Assembly (NCBI RefSeq): GCF_020360975.1
Contig: NW_025408670.1
Location: forward strand, 2,480,001-2,544,000
Reading direction: 5' to 3'
DNA from: Hirsutella rhossiliensis
Taxonomy: Eukaryota; Ascomycota; Sordariomycetes; Hypocreales; Ophiocordycipitaceae
Length of the DNA: 64,000 bases
The position numbers were made by a program, and so were the translations under genes. Position 1 is the stretch's first letter. Each line of letters starts with the position of its first letter. The notes under the pieces are model-generated. The model was not told where the DNA came from, made no database searches, and was given only the letters and a program-made list of their open reading frames with translations. Shown piece after piece: positions 34,282-45,304 of this stretch.

Positions 34282-35421
34282 TTAGTTGCCAAACGCCGCA
34301 GCAGGGTATGACCGGTCTCTCTTCTTGCGCGCCGTTGAGCTGCTTCTTGAGCTGGCGCCAGATGTAGGCTCGCTGTCGATCCTGCGTGGCGGCGCGAGAA
34401 GACCCGGGGCCATGTCCGTCGGGAGATCGTTCCACTCGGTGTCGGGTCGTTGGTTCTGGAACGATTGCCCCATCGAGGAAGCCAGCGAAGGGGTGCTGGT
34501 GCCGCTCTTAGATGGCGGCGGACCTCCCGGGGACGTTGACGCAGATTCCAGGTTCATGACGGCTGCCGTGGTGCCTAATGCTGGGCGGGGTGGTGCTGGC
34601 GAGGCCGAGGGCGGCAAGGGCAGCGAGCCTCGCACCGAGGCGCCGACCAAGCGCTGGACCAGCCAGGCCGAATCCGGGCGCAGCTTCAGATAGTAGCCCG
34701 GGATGGGAAGCTCCTGGCGCTTGAAGCCCCGGCCATTGTACCAGTGCAGGCCCTCGTCGTTTTCCGTCCACACATGGGCGGTGACGGTCCTCACGTCGAG
34801 ATTGGGGTCGGACACGGCAGTCGCAATGACGTTTTCGAGGGCTGCGCTGATCAAGCCCATACCGCGATAGGGCGAGAGTAGGCATAGGGACTGGATGTAG
34901 AGGTTGTGCGGCGCGGCGGGCGCGGAGTCGCCGGCAGGCTCGACGCGGCAGACGACGCCGCCGACAACCTTGGGCTCGTCGGCGTCGTGGGCCCAGGTGA
35001 TGACGCGGGAGAAGCGGCCGGATTCGGAGGGGCAGACGGCGCGCTGGTAGAAGGAGTCGGGGTAGCTGACGGGCAGCAAGAGGGCGTTGATGCGACGCAG
35101 GGCGACGGCGTCGGCGTCGGACATGAGCCGGACGCAGGCTTCGCGGGGCAGGTTGGCGGGGGGGGGCGGAAGCGGCGCATCGACGCAGGGTTGCGGCGGA
35201 GCAGCGGCGGCGGCGGCGGGCGATTGGTGCTGCGGAGGAGGACCCGGGGCCGGAGCGGCAGGGGGCGAGGCGGACGGAGGAGGCGGAAGAGGAGGTCTGC
35301 TGCTGCTGGCGGGAGTGTCGCGAGACGAGGGTGGAGGAGGGGCGTATTTGGGGCTTTTTGCCTGGAAAAACGAGCGGATGGAGAGCTGGGCCGGAGGTGC
35401 TTTGCTGGAGGGTAAGGACAT
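34282..35421 (-). CDS. GNAT N-acetyltransferase, Naa50/San-like, with N-terminal PIP box
   Basis: A single-exon gene of 379 residues. Residues 12-19 (QLSIRSFF) exactly fit the PCNA-interacting motif Q-x-x-I-x-x-F-F. A Pro/Ala/Ser-rich linker of about 75 residues follows, then a GNAT fold close to Naa50: INALLLPVSYPDSFYQ, VVGGVVCRVEP, LYIQSLCLLSPYRGMG (acetyl-CoA loop), AHVWTENDEGLHWYNGRGF and IPGYYLKLRPDSAWLVQRL. The last position of the RxxGxG/A loop is Ile, a deviation. The C-terminal ~120 residues are low-complexity. No C2H2 finger is present, so it is not Eco1. Naa50/San acetylates protein N-termini and supports sister-chromatid cohesion; PCNA tethering would fit that role (inference). 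Confidence 0.85.
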   Translation of the reverse strand: MSLPSSKAPPAQLSIRSFFQAKSPKYAPPPPSSRDTPASSSRPPLPPPPSASPPAAPAPGPPPQHQSPAAAAAAPPQPCVDAPLPPPPANLPREACVRLMSDADAVALRRINALLLPVSYPDSFYQRAVCPSESGRFSRVITWAHDADEPKVVGGVVCRVEPAGDSAPAAPHNLYIQSLCLLSPYRGMGLISAALENVIATAVSDPNLDVRTVTAHVWTENDEGLHWYNGRGFKRQELPIPGYYLKLRPDSAWLVQRLVGASVRGSLPLPPSASPAPPRPALGTTAAVMNLESASTSPGGPPPSKSGTSTPSLASSMGQSFQNQRPDTEWNDLPTDMAPGLLAPPRRIDSEPTSGASSRSSSTARKKRDRSYPAAAFGN

Positions 35422-37056
35422 GGCGACAGCCGAGACAAGGGAGCGACAAAGGAGGATAGGGAAAGAAGGGTTGAGTTGAAGCGGGAGCGATGGAGAGGAG
35501 GAGGGAGAGGAAGAGAAAGAGGGCGTTGGAATGCTGGACAGGTGTTAGTGGTGGCCATGGACGGTCGCAGCGGGTGTTGGGTTCCCTGGAGTTGTCCTGT
35601 ACCGAGCTAAAAATATAGTTAGTACCTGGTCGTTGGGCGAATCTGGCGCTTCTCAGCCAGTACCCAGCGGGCTGCACTACGGAGTACCCAGCAGGCAGCC
35701 GATGGAGGCTGCCGGTGGCACGCAATCGTGGGGCATTGGGGGACGAGGCTGGCTCTGGCAACGGTCAAGAGCATGGACCAGCCGTTCTCGGCTCTGTACA
35801 GCTACCTCGAGGCTGGCACGGGTATCGAGGGCCCTGGCCGAAGACATCTTGGGCCAAGGCGATGCAGGTCCCAGCATGACATTCTACTACGTACTCCGTA
35901 GGTATGTATGTACAGTATGTAGAATGGCATCTGTTAATTACCTCGGCTGCTTGTTCTTTCACATTGAGTTTGCCCATACAGAGCATCTTGGTTTGTAATT
36001 TTCCGAGCGCATTTGATTTGCTTCCCTATTGTCCCCCTCCCCCCCTTGGTGCCGCATTGGCAAGCCCATTCATTCACCTATTGTCCATATCGAAAAGCAT
36101 TTCCAAAGATGGTCATGCATCCGTCCGATCCAATGTACAAGCAGGCAGCCTACCACATTGGGACCCTCGGTGGGCTCCGAGGCAGGTTGGCAGGCCCTGT
36201 GATGCCCGCTGCAGCAAAGGCCCCCTGTACCAAGATCGCTAGGCGCAGCTGCTGCATGAAGGGTGGTGACGTCTGGCCAGATCGCCTTGCTTTAAATCCA
36301 GGGGTCGGAGTCTTTTCTTCCTATTTCTTCCTATTCCTGCCGTGGCATTTGCTTTTTCCCCCGTCCATGTTTCCCTGGCTTCCGTGCAGAGGAAAAAAGG
36401 GGGCGACCCAAGAGGAAGGAGAAAATGCCCGGCCTTCGGGCTGCCTCGGAGCCTCCTAGACTCCCCTAGAGCGGCTAGCCTGCCTTCAGCCACTGCTCTT
36501 TGCAGCATCAGCCTCTCTCTCCACTCTCAAGTGACAGCACGACAATTGTTGCATCAGCGATAATTAGGCAGGCAGGCAAATGCTGGAAGTGCCGAGGAGG
36601 GACCAGAAAAAACCCTCCGTCGACTTATTTAGTTACCCTTGGTCATTTCAGCTGCAACAACTTGCCCTTGCGCCGAGTTGCCACCGCGACAAACCGCGAC
36701 AAATCGACGGGGCCGATACCCAAGCACCTCGGTTTCCGCCTCTCCAGCACCTCCATCCAGCAACTCCTCCATCCAGCACCTCCATCCAGCACCTTCAGTC
36801 CCCTATCCACCGAGTTCACTGACGCAACACCCACCACCACCCTCCTTTATCCACCAGCCCATTGGCGCTGCCTTTCCCTGTCAGATTCCCCCGGCCAATA
36901 CCTTAATTCCACCCTGTCACCTGGGCCAGGCCGGCATCACCTCACACGACTTTAGTTACACTCGACCAAAGCTTCGGCCTCTCACCCACCCAGCATTCCT
37001 GATCTGTCTTCCACCCGAGGGGAGGGCCGTCCTCTCTGGCAGGGCACGAAACCGCC
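35422..37056. other. Divergent intergenic region
   Basis: Upstream DNA of the Naa50-like and Sgf11-like genes. A short CCATCCAGCACCT tandem is at about 36,750-36,795. No gene recognised. Confidence 0.5.
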
Positions 37057-38299
37057 ATGAATTCTCCCACGGGGCGGGCCGGCCTCATCCGCGCTCGTGA
37101 CGATGCCGGCAACGTCGACAAGCTGGTAAGTTGTCCCGAACCCTGTTGCCGTCGGCCTCGCTTGCGTTGCCCGCCGCCGTCGGGCGCTGGCCATTGTCGA
37201 CCATGGGCTGACATGGGCTCGTTTTGATTTCACTGCCATTCAGGCCCACGCCGTGCTCGACGACGTGCTCTACAACGTCATTTCGGATCTCTTGATGAAG
37301 GCACACCGCGACGAGAAGACGGCAAGGGCCAACACGGCCGCCATCCGAGTCGAGAAGCTGGCCTCGGACGCCTCTGAGACGTCGACGCCCGACTCGAAAC
37401 CCGACCTTCGCGTCGAAACCGACGCCGCCGTCTACGAGGACGGCAAGGTTCTCCTCAAGGGCAACCCCCTCCAGACCACAAACGACATCCTCTGTCCCAA
37501 ATGCCACCTGCCACGACTGCTCCACCCGACCGATGGCAAGGGGGCTCGGAAACCCGATCCCGCCGTCGCCTACTGCAAGAAGCACCCTTACATAGAGAAG
37601 CCGGGATGCGACATTTACGGCCAGAGCTGGGTCGCGCCGGGCCCGGGGAGGGGCAAGAAGAAAAAGGACATGGAGAAGAAGGGCGACGGCACCGACTCGC
37701 CTGCTCCCGAGCAACGCCCCCCCAATGTGCTCTCGTTCCCCTCGGCCACCTGCAGCAAGTGCAAGCGCTGCATTCTCGTCACGCGACTGAACAACCACAT
37801 GGGCTCGTGCATCGGCAACAGTGGCCGAAACGCAAGCCGCGCGGCGGCCCAAAAGCTCAACAATGGCGGTTCCCAGCACGACTCGACGCCTCCGTCGTCG
37901 CAAAAGGCCACGCCGGCGCCAGGTTCTCGAGCCTCGAGCCCTAGGAAACGAGACGCTAGCGACGACGAGGCAGACTCGGACAACAGTCACAGGAAGAAGA
38001 AGTTCAAGTCCAACTCTACGGCCATGACCAAAAAGGTCATCATCAAAGCCAAGCCGTCGCTCAAGAAGGAAAAGACAAAGGGCGCGTCCCACCTGAGCAA
38101 GGAACAGAAGATGGATGCCTCGGATGGGCCCAACCTCGGGCCCAACAAGTCGAAGCCGGCCAAGGACGGAAGTCCGCTGAAAAAGGTCAAGGCTGCCAAG
38201 CCCGTCACGAGCTCGCCAATGTCCAAGAACGGGCGAGAAGCGGATGGGGAGTCAGAGTCGTCGGGCACTCTATCGTCCCCGCCGGCCGGCCCCAAATAA
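37057..38299 (+). CDS. SAGA deubiquitinase-module subunit, Sgf11-like
   Basis: Exons 37057-37125 and 37244-38299 encode 374 residues. The N-terminal helix LDDVLYNVISDLLMKAHRDEKTAR resembles the Sgf11 helix that packs into the Ubp8 module. A zinc finger of Sgf11 type follows at CSKCKRCILVTRLNNHMGSC, with trailing GNSGRNASRAAAQKL. Between them is a second Cys/His-rich block (LCPKCHLPRLLH ... YCKKHPY) not found in the 99-residue yeast protein. The C-terminal 150 residues are Lys/Ser-rich and probably disordered and nuclear. It would help remove ubiquitin from histone H2B at genes; the assignment rests on the helix and finger. Confidence 0.75.
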
Positions 38300-39010
38300 T
38301 CATCATTGCCATGCCTCGTCCGATGCCGTCGTGTACTAGTCGGACTCGATGAATTGGCGTGGGGTGGAGGGCCTGGCTTGGCTCCTCGGCTAGGGTTGCA
38401 TTTTCTTCCCAGGCGTCAACGGGGGCTTTTTATTCCCTCTTTTTGTTTCTTGTTCTCCTTCATTTTCCTCTTCCTCTGGGAGATGGAAAGAGGCTGGCGT
38501 CTTTGACGAAGCAGATCTACGTGACCTATCCGCCTGTGTCCTAGGATTGGATACAGGAGAGAGAAGGGTGCAGTTACCATCGTCGAAGAGAACATGCGTG
38601 CTGACTTGCGTCGACGGTCCCCTTTGCACTTTACAGATTTGCGTGTATTATTTCCAAGTCACTCAGCGCATCGGATGAGCGGCGGAATTTGGCTATAAAA
38701 AGGCGAGAGGGGGGGCCATAGCATCCACGGACGGCAAACAGGAGCCACGGCGTTTTGGGTGTAGAGGATTCTGAGGCTTTGCACCATGGGGATGAATACA
38801 TAGAGCATCCGACGATTGCCTCGAGAATTTGATGAATGAGTCGATGATGTAATGTGACCCATGGCAGTTCTATACACTGAAAGATGGCCTATGACCTGGG
38901 TTACAAAGTCTAGCAAAGCCAATATGCGTTCATGTCCAACAAGACGGTGGAAACGCCAACAACACCTCAACGCCGCGCGATGGAGCGCGCCCTCCCGCTC
39001 GCCTGGACCG
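38300..39010. other. Convergent intergenic region
   Basis: 3' flanks of the Sgf11-like and cyclophilin genes; no gene seen. Confidence 0.55.
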
Positions 39011-39566
39011 CTACTCGCCGTCGTCGGCCTCGGGCACACGCGCGCGCACAATCTTGACGTCCTCGACGGGGCGGTCCTCGGGCCCCGTGGGCACGAGTCC
39101 CATCCTCTTGACGGTGCCGAGCCCCTTCTTGACCCTGCCAAAGATGGTGTGCTTGCCGTCGAGCCAGGGGGTCGGGGCGAGGGTGAGGAAGAACTGGGAG
39201 CCGTTTGTGTTGGGCCCCGCGTTGGCCATGCTGAGGACACCGGCGCCGGTGTGCTTGAGGTCCGGGTCGATTTCGTCGTCGAACTTGTCGCCGTAGATGG
39301 AGGCGCCGCCGCGGCCGGTGCCCGTGGGGTCGCCGCCCTGGGCCATGAAGTTGGGGATGATGCGGTGGAAGACGGTGGCGTCGTAGTAGCCGCGGCGGAC
39401 GAGGGTGGTGAAGTTGGTGCACGTCTTGGGGGCGTGCGAGGTGTAGAGCTCGAGGGTGATGGTGCCCTGGAGGGGGGGCGGATGCAAAGGTTAGCAGCTT
39501 GGACGGACAGCAGAGAGGAGGGTGTCGGCGTGCCATGGTGGTCTCCAAGATGACCTCGGTCGCCAT
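39011..39566 (-). CDS. Peptidyl-prolyl isomerase, cyclophilin (PPIL1 type)
   Basis: Exons 39566-39534 and 39466-39011 encode 162 residues. The fold is complete from [11 protein letters not shown] to the C-terminus: [35 protein letters not shown] (catalytic Arg in FHRI and Gln in MAQGG), [18 protein letters not shown], and HTIFGRV. The short single-domain form matches PPIL1, a spliceosome-associated cyclophilin. The 67-nt intron has a GC donor (ATG|GCACGC), branch GCTAAC and CTCCAG acceptor. A GT donor 21 nt upstream would also keep frame but would delete seven residues of the first strand, so it is less likely. Confidence 0.88.
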
Positions 39567-40141
39567 TCTTGGCAGTAATTGCCCTCTGGAGGGAAGTCTA
39601 TCGATTGGGCCTATCCGTCACCGTCTCTACAAGACATAAGGTGCGTACGCAGGGACAGAGCACAGTGGGACCATTTTCGCGGGTCGGCATGGACGAGGCT
39701 GAGAGGTTTGGCGACGAGAAATTGCCCAGCCCTGTCCGGCCACGCCCCGCAGCCCCTCTGTGGCCACTGGCGCCATTGGCCCTGTTGTTCCAGGGGATGG
39801 CGAGTGGATCTCCCCGCTAAATGTGTGAGAAAGGACCCCTGCGGCGAGCTGCGGAATAGCGCCGGGCTTGGTGGGGTAGTAGGTACTTGACAGCCTGTCC
39901 AACGTTAAGCGACTTCATAGCATCTTCGTTTCTGTTGTTCATTCTGATCGAAGAAAAGACTCGTTGCTTTATTATCTTGACCTTGGCTCTCTTCGAAAGT
40001 CCGCCTAGTCCAGCTCATACTCGAATCTCGCCCGGGTCAGGCAATGATGCTCCATCGAGGCCCTTGACAACTGCCCATTTCCTGCGGTTTCCGCGATCAC
40101 CACCACAGGTCCGGGCCATCACCACAACACGTTACAGCACC
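39567..40141. other. Divergent promoter region
   Basis: Between cyclophilin and signal peptide peptidase. The frame of the peptidase stays open upstream of its ATG, but without homology. No other gene seen. Confidence 0.5.
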
Positions 40142-40385
40142 ATGTCTGCCGAGCCGACACCCCTGAGCCCCGGCGGCGGCGTCCTCGACGGCGTCAACGC
40201 CACCTTCAACGGCACCGCGTCTGCGCCCGGCTTGGCCTCCATCCAGGACCTCGGCTTCATGCTGCTCGAGCTGAAGCTGCTAGCCGGCGCCCTCGGCATC
40301 ATCTACCTCGGATCCCACGCCGCCCTGCGTCGCCCGCCCTCGGCCTCGCCCGCCAAGGGCAAAAAGGCCGGGCGGAAAGGGGACG

Positions 40386-40420
<35 letters not shown>

Positions 40421-41988
40421 CGCTTCTCGCAGGGCCTGGAGCCGACTGACGCCATCATGTTCCCCCTCCTCGCCGCGGCCATGCTCGTGGGCCTGTACTA
40501 CCTGATCCAGTGGCTCAAGGACCCGTCCATGCTCAACAAGATCCTGCGCTGGTACATGTCCACCATGGCTATTGCGAGCCTGCTGACCCTGTATGCGCAT
40601 GCCATGGAGCTGGGCACTTCGCTCGTCTTTCCGCGGTACTGGCGCGCCCGCGACGGGTCGCTGCGCAGAGCCGATCAAGGGGCAAGGGCCGTGGCCGTCT
40701 GCGACCATGTCGGCAACGTCGTCGGCCAACCCAACCCAGAGGCGAGTCCATTTCCTGGACCGCTGACCCTGCTGGCCCGCTCAGGTCGGGCAAGAAAGGC
40801 GGCGTGGGAAGTACGCGGCCTGTTGACCCGGCACTGGGTCATCAGGTTCTTCATGCACGGCGTGGGCGACGAAAAGGCCAAGATTAGGTTTGCTCACATG
40901 ATGGCTTTGCTCTTGTCCCTTGCGACGGCTCTCGTCTACTCCTCGACCATGTCCCCCTTTCTGTCCAACATGCTGGGATATGGCATGTGCTATGGATCCT
41001 TTCTCATTCTCTCGCCCACCGACTTCTTGACATCATCTCTTGTGCTTGTCGCACTCTTTTTCTACGACATCGTCATGGTGTTTTATACGTGAGTTGTCCG
41101 CCTTGCGTGCGGCTGTGTACGCTCATAAAGGCATGGGCATGGCTAACCACAGTCGCCAGGCCGTACATGATTACTGTCGCCACCAAGCTTGAAGTCCCCA
41201 TCAAGCTCACCTTTGAGGCAGCTTCGAGAAAGAGCATGCTGGGCCTGGGGGACATTGTCATTCCAGGCATGGTCATTGCATGGGCTCTCCGGCTTGACCT
41301 CTGGATCCATTACATGCGAAGGGTCAAGTACGAGTCGACCGAGCTGACGATTATGGAAAGGGATGCCGCCTCTGGCCAGGTGGTGTCCCGAAGCGAGACC
41401 AAGCACAAGGAGGTCAAGGCTCGCTACGTCAACGTCAAGGGCAAGTGGGGAGATGCGTTGTGGGCCCGTGGTGCTCTGTTCCTCTCGCAGCCGCCGCAGC
41501 TCCCCGCCGAGCTGGGGGCAGCCTGGTTCCGAAAGCCGTACTTTTACGCAGCCATGACGGGATACGCATTGGGCATGGTGTGTACGCTGGCGATGCTACT
41601 CATCTTCAAGCAAGGCCAGCCGGCGTTGCTGTACCTGGTCCCGGGCGTGCTTGGCTCGCTGGTGGTCACGGCGCTGGCACGGGGCGAGATGAAGGACGTC
41701 TGGAGATACACCGAGGACGGCAGCCTGGACACCATGGATGTCGTGGTGGACCTCGATGGCGAGGGAAAGGCCATCAAGACGGTGGGTAAGCTCGAAAACG
41801 GAGTCGTCGACACGACAAAGGACAAGAAGGGAGATGGCAAGGAGTGTCCCGACAAGGCGGACGACAAGGTCAAGGATGATGAGTCCGCCTCGAAATCGAG
41901 AAAGGGAGGTGGCGCAGGAAAGAAAGGCCATCAGGTCTTTTTGTTGTCGCTCGAGGCGCCTGCCGACGAAGAGGACGACGACGCCTAG
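40142..41988 (+). CDS. Signal peptide peptidase (intramembrane aspartyl protease)
   Basis: Exons 40142-41088 and 41160-41988 (71-nt GT-AG intron with GGCTAAC) encode 591 residues. The two catalytic aspartates are in FFYDIVMVFYT, which ends at the intron, and LGLGDIVIPG. The third conserved motif, Q/PAL, is GQPALLYLVP. About nine hydrophobic segments are seen. The protein cleaves signal peptides and other membrane stubs within the ER membrane. The loop between the first two helices has ten consecutive Asp from a (GAC)10 tract (40388-40417), and the C-terminal ~70 residues are highly charged. The ATG at 40142 is chosen because upstream in-frame sequence is not protein-like. Confidence 0.92.
40388..40417 (+). 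repeat. (GAC)10 coding microsatellite
   Basis: Encodes ten Asp in the first loop of signal peptide peptidase; a likely site of length variation between strains. Confidence 0.9.
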
Positions 41989-42816
41989 AGCGGCTGCTTA
42001 CGGCGCTCTCTTGGGAATCGAAGCCATGTACCAGATTAATGTTGCAATCGTGAGTTTGGTGCGCTTGCTGTGTGAAATACGTCAGAGAGAGCTACCCACG
42101 GTCCACGTCCCGCCTACCTTGTCGTCCCTTGCTGAACTCTTAAACCATGCTGGCGCAGGTGGAGTCGCTCTCTTTTCCAAACCAGGCACCAGTCTTGGCC
42201 GCGTGAGGGCTCATAAGCATTAACCTTTTGTCGTCGTAAAGTCTGGGGGAGAAGAGTCACTGGTCCGCCGCCGGATGCTCAAGGTTCGTGCCTGGCGACG
42301 GAAGGGCAAAGTCAGAGCGCCACCGACGATGCCAGAGAGGCAGTCCGCGGCAAGAGGGGAAGGAGGGGAAGCATATAAGGGCCCATGGGGGAAACTGTTG
42401 CTTTTCTGGCGCTGGAGTTTAGGTTGCGCCATGATGGGCAAGCGTGTAGACAGGCGTGTAGGCCGACGTGAAGGCAGTCGTGCAGACTTGGAACAGCCCG
42501 CCCTTTATCTTGCCTGGCCAATGAGGAAAATCGCCGCCGGTGCGGTTAGAGTTGCCTTTCCACCTCAGTGTGGTTGATGGGCCGCTTTCCAGTCTCCCAC
42601 GAACTCTTTTCCTAAGCACGACGCCTCTTACTGATTCACGGCCGGGAACCTTTGCTATTGTCAGTCATTTATACGCGCCTACCCCCCAGGTCTTGGGTGG
42701 CTTTGTGTTCCTCCTTTGTTCATCAATCATCAATCCAACTTCTACCGTCTTTGTCTGGCATCACTACACACTTGCACAGCCGCACCAACACGACGAACAA
42801 AATTACAGAAAGCACA
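41989..42816. other. Intergenic region
   Basis: 3' flank of the peptidase and upstream DNA of the acidic protein. No gene seen. Confidence 0.5.
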
Positions 42817-43383
42817 ATGCTGGTACAAATACCTCACTCCGCCGCGTCCCCGACGCTGTCCCCCTCAAGGCCCAAGAGAGCCAGGGAGGAGTCGGAGCAG
42901 GGGGCTCCTGGGCCGAGCTCGCCGCGTCCAATCAAGCGAGCCCGCAGCGAGGAGGCGCAAGAGGGCGATGCCGCCCCCGGTGATGCCTGGGCTCCCGCCG
43001 AGATCGAGGTAGACATGGATTACGACCCGTCGTCCCCGGGGATCAAAGTCGAGCTTGAGGACGAGCCGATGTACGACGTGGAGCAGGGGCCAGAAGAGGC
43101 CGACCAGGCCATGCCCGATGTGGCGCCCCACGAGCCGGCGCCCCAGACCTGCGATGACTGGGCGGTCGGCTGGGTTAGCCCCGAAATGGACCTCCCTATG
43201 CTCGAGCTTGGCCCAGAGCCGTGGGTGATATCCCTGTATGAGCAGATGATGGGCAAGGAGCAATCCATCTGCGAGCTGGAGTATCCGCAGCCGCTGATGA
43301 TGGATCCGATCCACGAGATGGGGGCCTGGAACCTGCGGCCCGACGACGAGCTTTCCGACGAGATAAGGAGAGCCTGGCCATGA
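42817..43383 (+). CDS. Acidic protein of unknown function with basic nuclear-signal-like motifs
   Basis: A single-exon frame of 188 residues from the ATG at 42817. The N-terminal third is Ser/Pro-rich with two basic motifs (RPKRAREE, RPIKRARSEE) that could be nuclear localisation signals. The rest is strongly acidic, with many Asp/Glu, Met and Pro and a few Trp. I do not recognise the family. The frame continues upstream to 42652, but the sequence there does not look coding. Composition and a leader ending in ACAAAATTACAGAAAGCACA support it as a real gene, with moderate certainty. Confidence 0.55.
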   Translation: MLVQIPHSAASPTLSPSRPKRAREESEQGAPGPSSPRPIKRARSEEAQEGDAAPGDAWAPAEIEVDMDYDPSSPGIKVELEDEPMYDVEQGPEEADQAMPDVAPHEPAPQTCDDWAVGWVSPEMDLPMLELGPEPWVISLYEQMMGKEQSICELEYPQPLMMDPIHEMGAWNLRPDDELSDEIRRAWP

Positions 43384-43964
43384 TGTCGCGCGTTGGGGGG
43401 AGGTGAGGAGGGGGGGTTGAGTGTCGTTCATATTCTGTTTCGACTTGTTTATTATTCTTATAATTTGGATACACGGCGTCTGTACATTGGAACTGGCATG
43501 TTTATGAGGCAGGCAATAAGATACCCGGGGAGTTTTGGAATGATACCGAGCGTCTTGAGCCCGCTTCCTTCTTGATGCTGGTGACAACACTTGCGCTGAC
43601 TTTCGGTATTCTACCGGTGAGGGCGAAAGTAGATGATGGCTCGGGCGGACCTCTGAGGTCGTATCGGCTCGCAAAGACGAGATTGGGGAGAAAATGTGAG
43701 AATGGCTCGTCGTTGTAGGGACGAGGTTGCCACGTGCGGCTCGTCGCGGGAGACTCGGGACATTTCCGCTTCAACCAAGGGCCCCCGTCCAATCACAGAC
43801 GGGCCTCATCACCCACCACCCATTCTCACTCTCACTCGCTCACTCACTCACACACTCATCCTCGCGCTCACCACCTCGCGCTCTCACCTACACATGAGGG
43901 TCCCAGCCTCACCGAGGCGAAACTGATTCCTTCGCTTCTCCGCCGCCCGACCACGACGCCGGCA
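43384..43964. other. Intergenic region
   Basis: Between two plus-strand genes; a CACTCACTCA-type tract at 43,825-43,860 lies in the leader of the next gene. No gene seen. Confidence 0.5.
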
Positions 43965-45024
43965 ATGAGCGGCCAGGCTGCGCCGGCGACGGGCCGCATG
44001 ACGGTGCTCAAGTGGGTGCTCGACACGCGGCCGCTGTGGCCCGAGGCCAAGCAGACCAAGGACCTGACGACGACGACGGTGCGTCCCGGGCTTCATCCGC
44101 CGCCGCTCTTCTCTTCCCTTCATTCACTCGAGCTTGCTGACCCTGGTGGTCCCCGCCGCGCAGGCCGCCCGCGCCCTCGCCCTGCTCAACGCCCAGGAGC
44201 GCGACCAGGTGCTGCGCTTCTACTTCGTCAAGGACGCCAAGCTGGCCCTCGGCTCCGCGCTGCTCAAGCGCCTGGCCATCAGCCGCCACGCCGGCGTGGC
44301 CTGGGACGACGCCGGCGGCTGGACGCGCGACGCCCGCACCAAGCCCGTCTTCCGCCGCCCGCGCGACGGCGCCGAGCCGCTGCTCTTCAACGTCTCGCAC
44401 CAGGCGGGCCTCGTCGTCCTCGTCGGCATCCACCACCGCCCCGCCGACCATGAGGGCCACGTCGCCATCGGCGTCGACGTCGTCTGTCCCGCCGAGCGCC
44501 GCGAGCGCGACCTGTCCACCATTGCCGCCGAGGGCTGGGCGCGCTACGTCGCCGTCCACGACGACGTCTTCTGCCCCGCCGAGGCCGCGCGCCTCGTGGC
44601 CTTGCCGCGGCTCCTCGCCGCCGCCGCCGACGACGACCGCCTCCTGGCTTACTTTTACACCCTGTGGTGCCTGCGCGAGGCCTACATCAAGATGACGGGC
44701 GACGCCCTCCTCGCCCCCTGGCTGCGCGAGCTCGACCTGCGCTACTTTGCCCCGCCGGGCCAGTCGCCGCCCGAGGACCGCGCCCTCGAGATTTGGTTCC
44801 GCGGCCAGCGCGTCGACGACGTGCACATGCGTCTCGAGGCGCTGCTCGATGGCTACGTGATATGCACCGCCGTTCGCTGCGGTCAAGACCATCGCACCGA
44901 CGTCGAGGCCCAGGTTGCTCAGCCCGCTGCTCACCTGAATTTGGATGAGATTCTGGCCGAGGCTGAGGCGGCCAGGGCCCCTCGTGTTGGCGAGGGGGGT
45001 GCCGGGCCGCCTGGGCGGCGATAG
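43965..45024 (+). CDS. 4'-phosphopantetheinyl transferase (Sfp/NpgA type)
   Basis: Exons 43965-44078 and 44164-45024 (GT-AG intron) encode 324 residues. Motifs of the Sfp family: LKRLAISRHAGV and KPVF in the N-terminal half, FNVSHQAGLVVLV, the magnesium motif IGVDVV, and WCLREAYIKMTG near residue 220. This enzyme moves phosphopantetheine from CoA to the serine of carrier domains and activates PKS, NRPS and lysine-biosynthesis enzymes. It is probably the general NpgA-like activator and would act on the carrier domain of the PKS at the left end, although 40 kb away. The last 70 residues (AEAEAARAP...) are variable. Confidence 0.9.
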
Positions 45025-45304
45025 ACTCGGGAGCGGCAGAGTAGATTTATTAACGAGCCATTGGTGCAGAGCGACTGTCGGCGGCCCTGATGTGCCACTA
45101 TCCCGCACCGCAATGAGATGACAGGCACTGGAGCTGTTTTCTGTATTTGTTCTTGCTCTTTTAATGATTTTATACTTTCCCCAGACGGCCGGCATGCCTA
45201 GATCAAACTGGTTACGTTTACACAGTGCAACCACAAATCACATCATGTTTCTTTTGAAGGGGGCTGCTGTTTTCCCCTACGCATTTTCCTGGCTCTTCCT
45301 GGTC

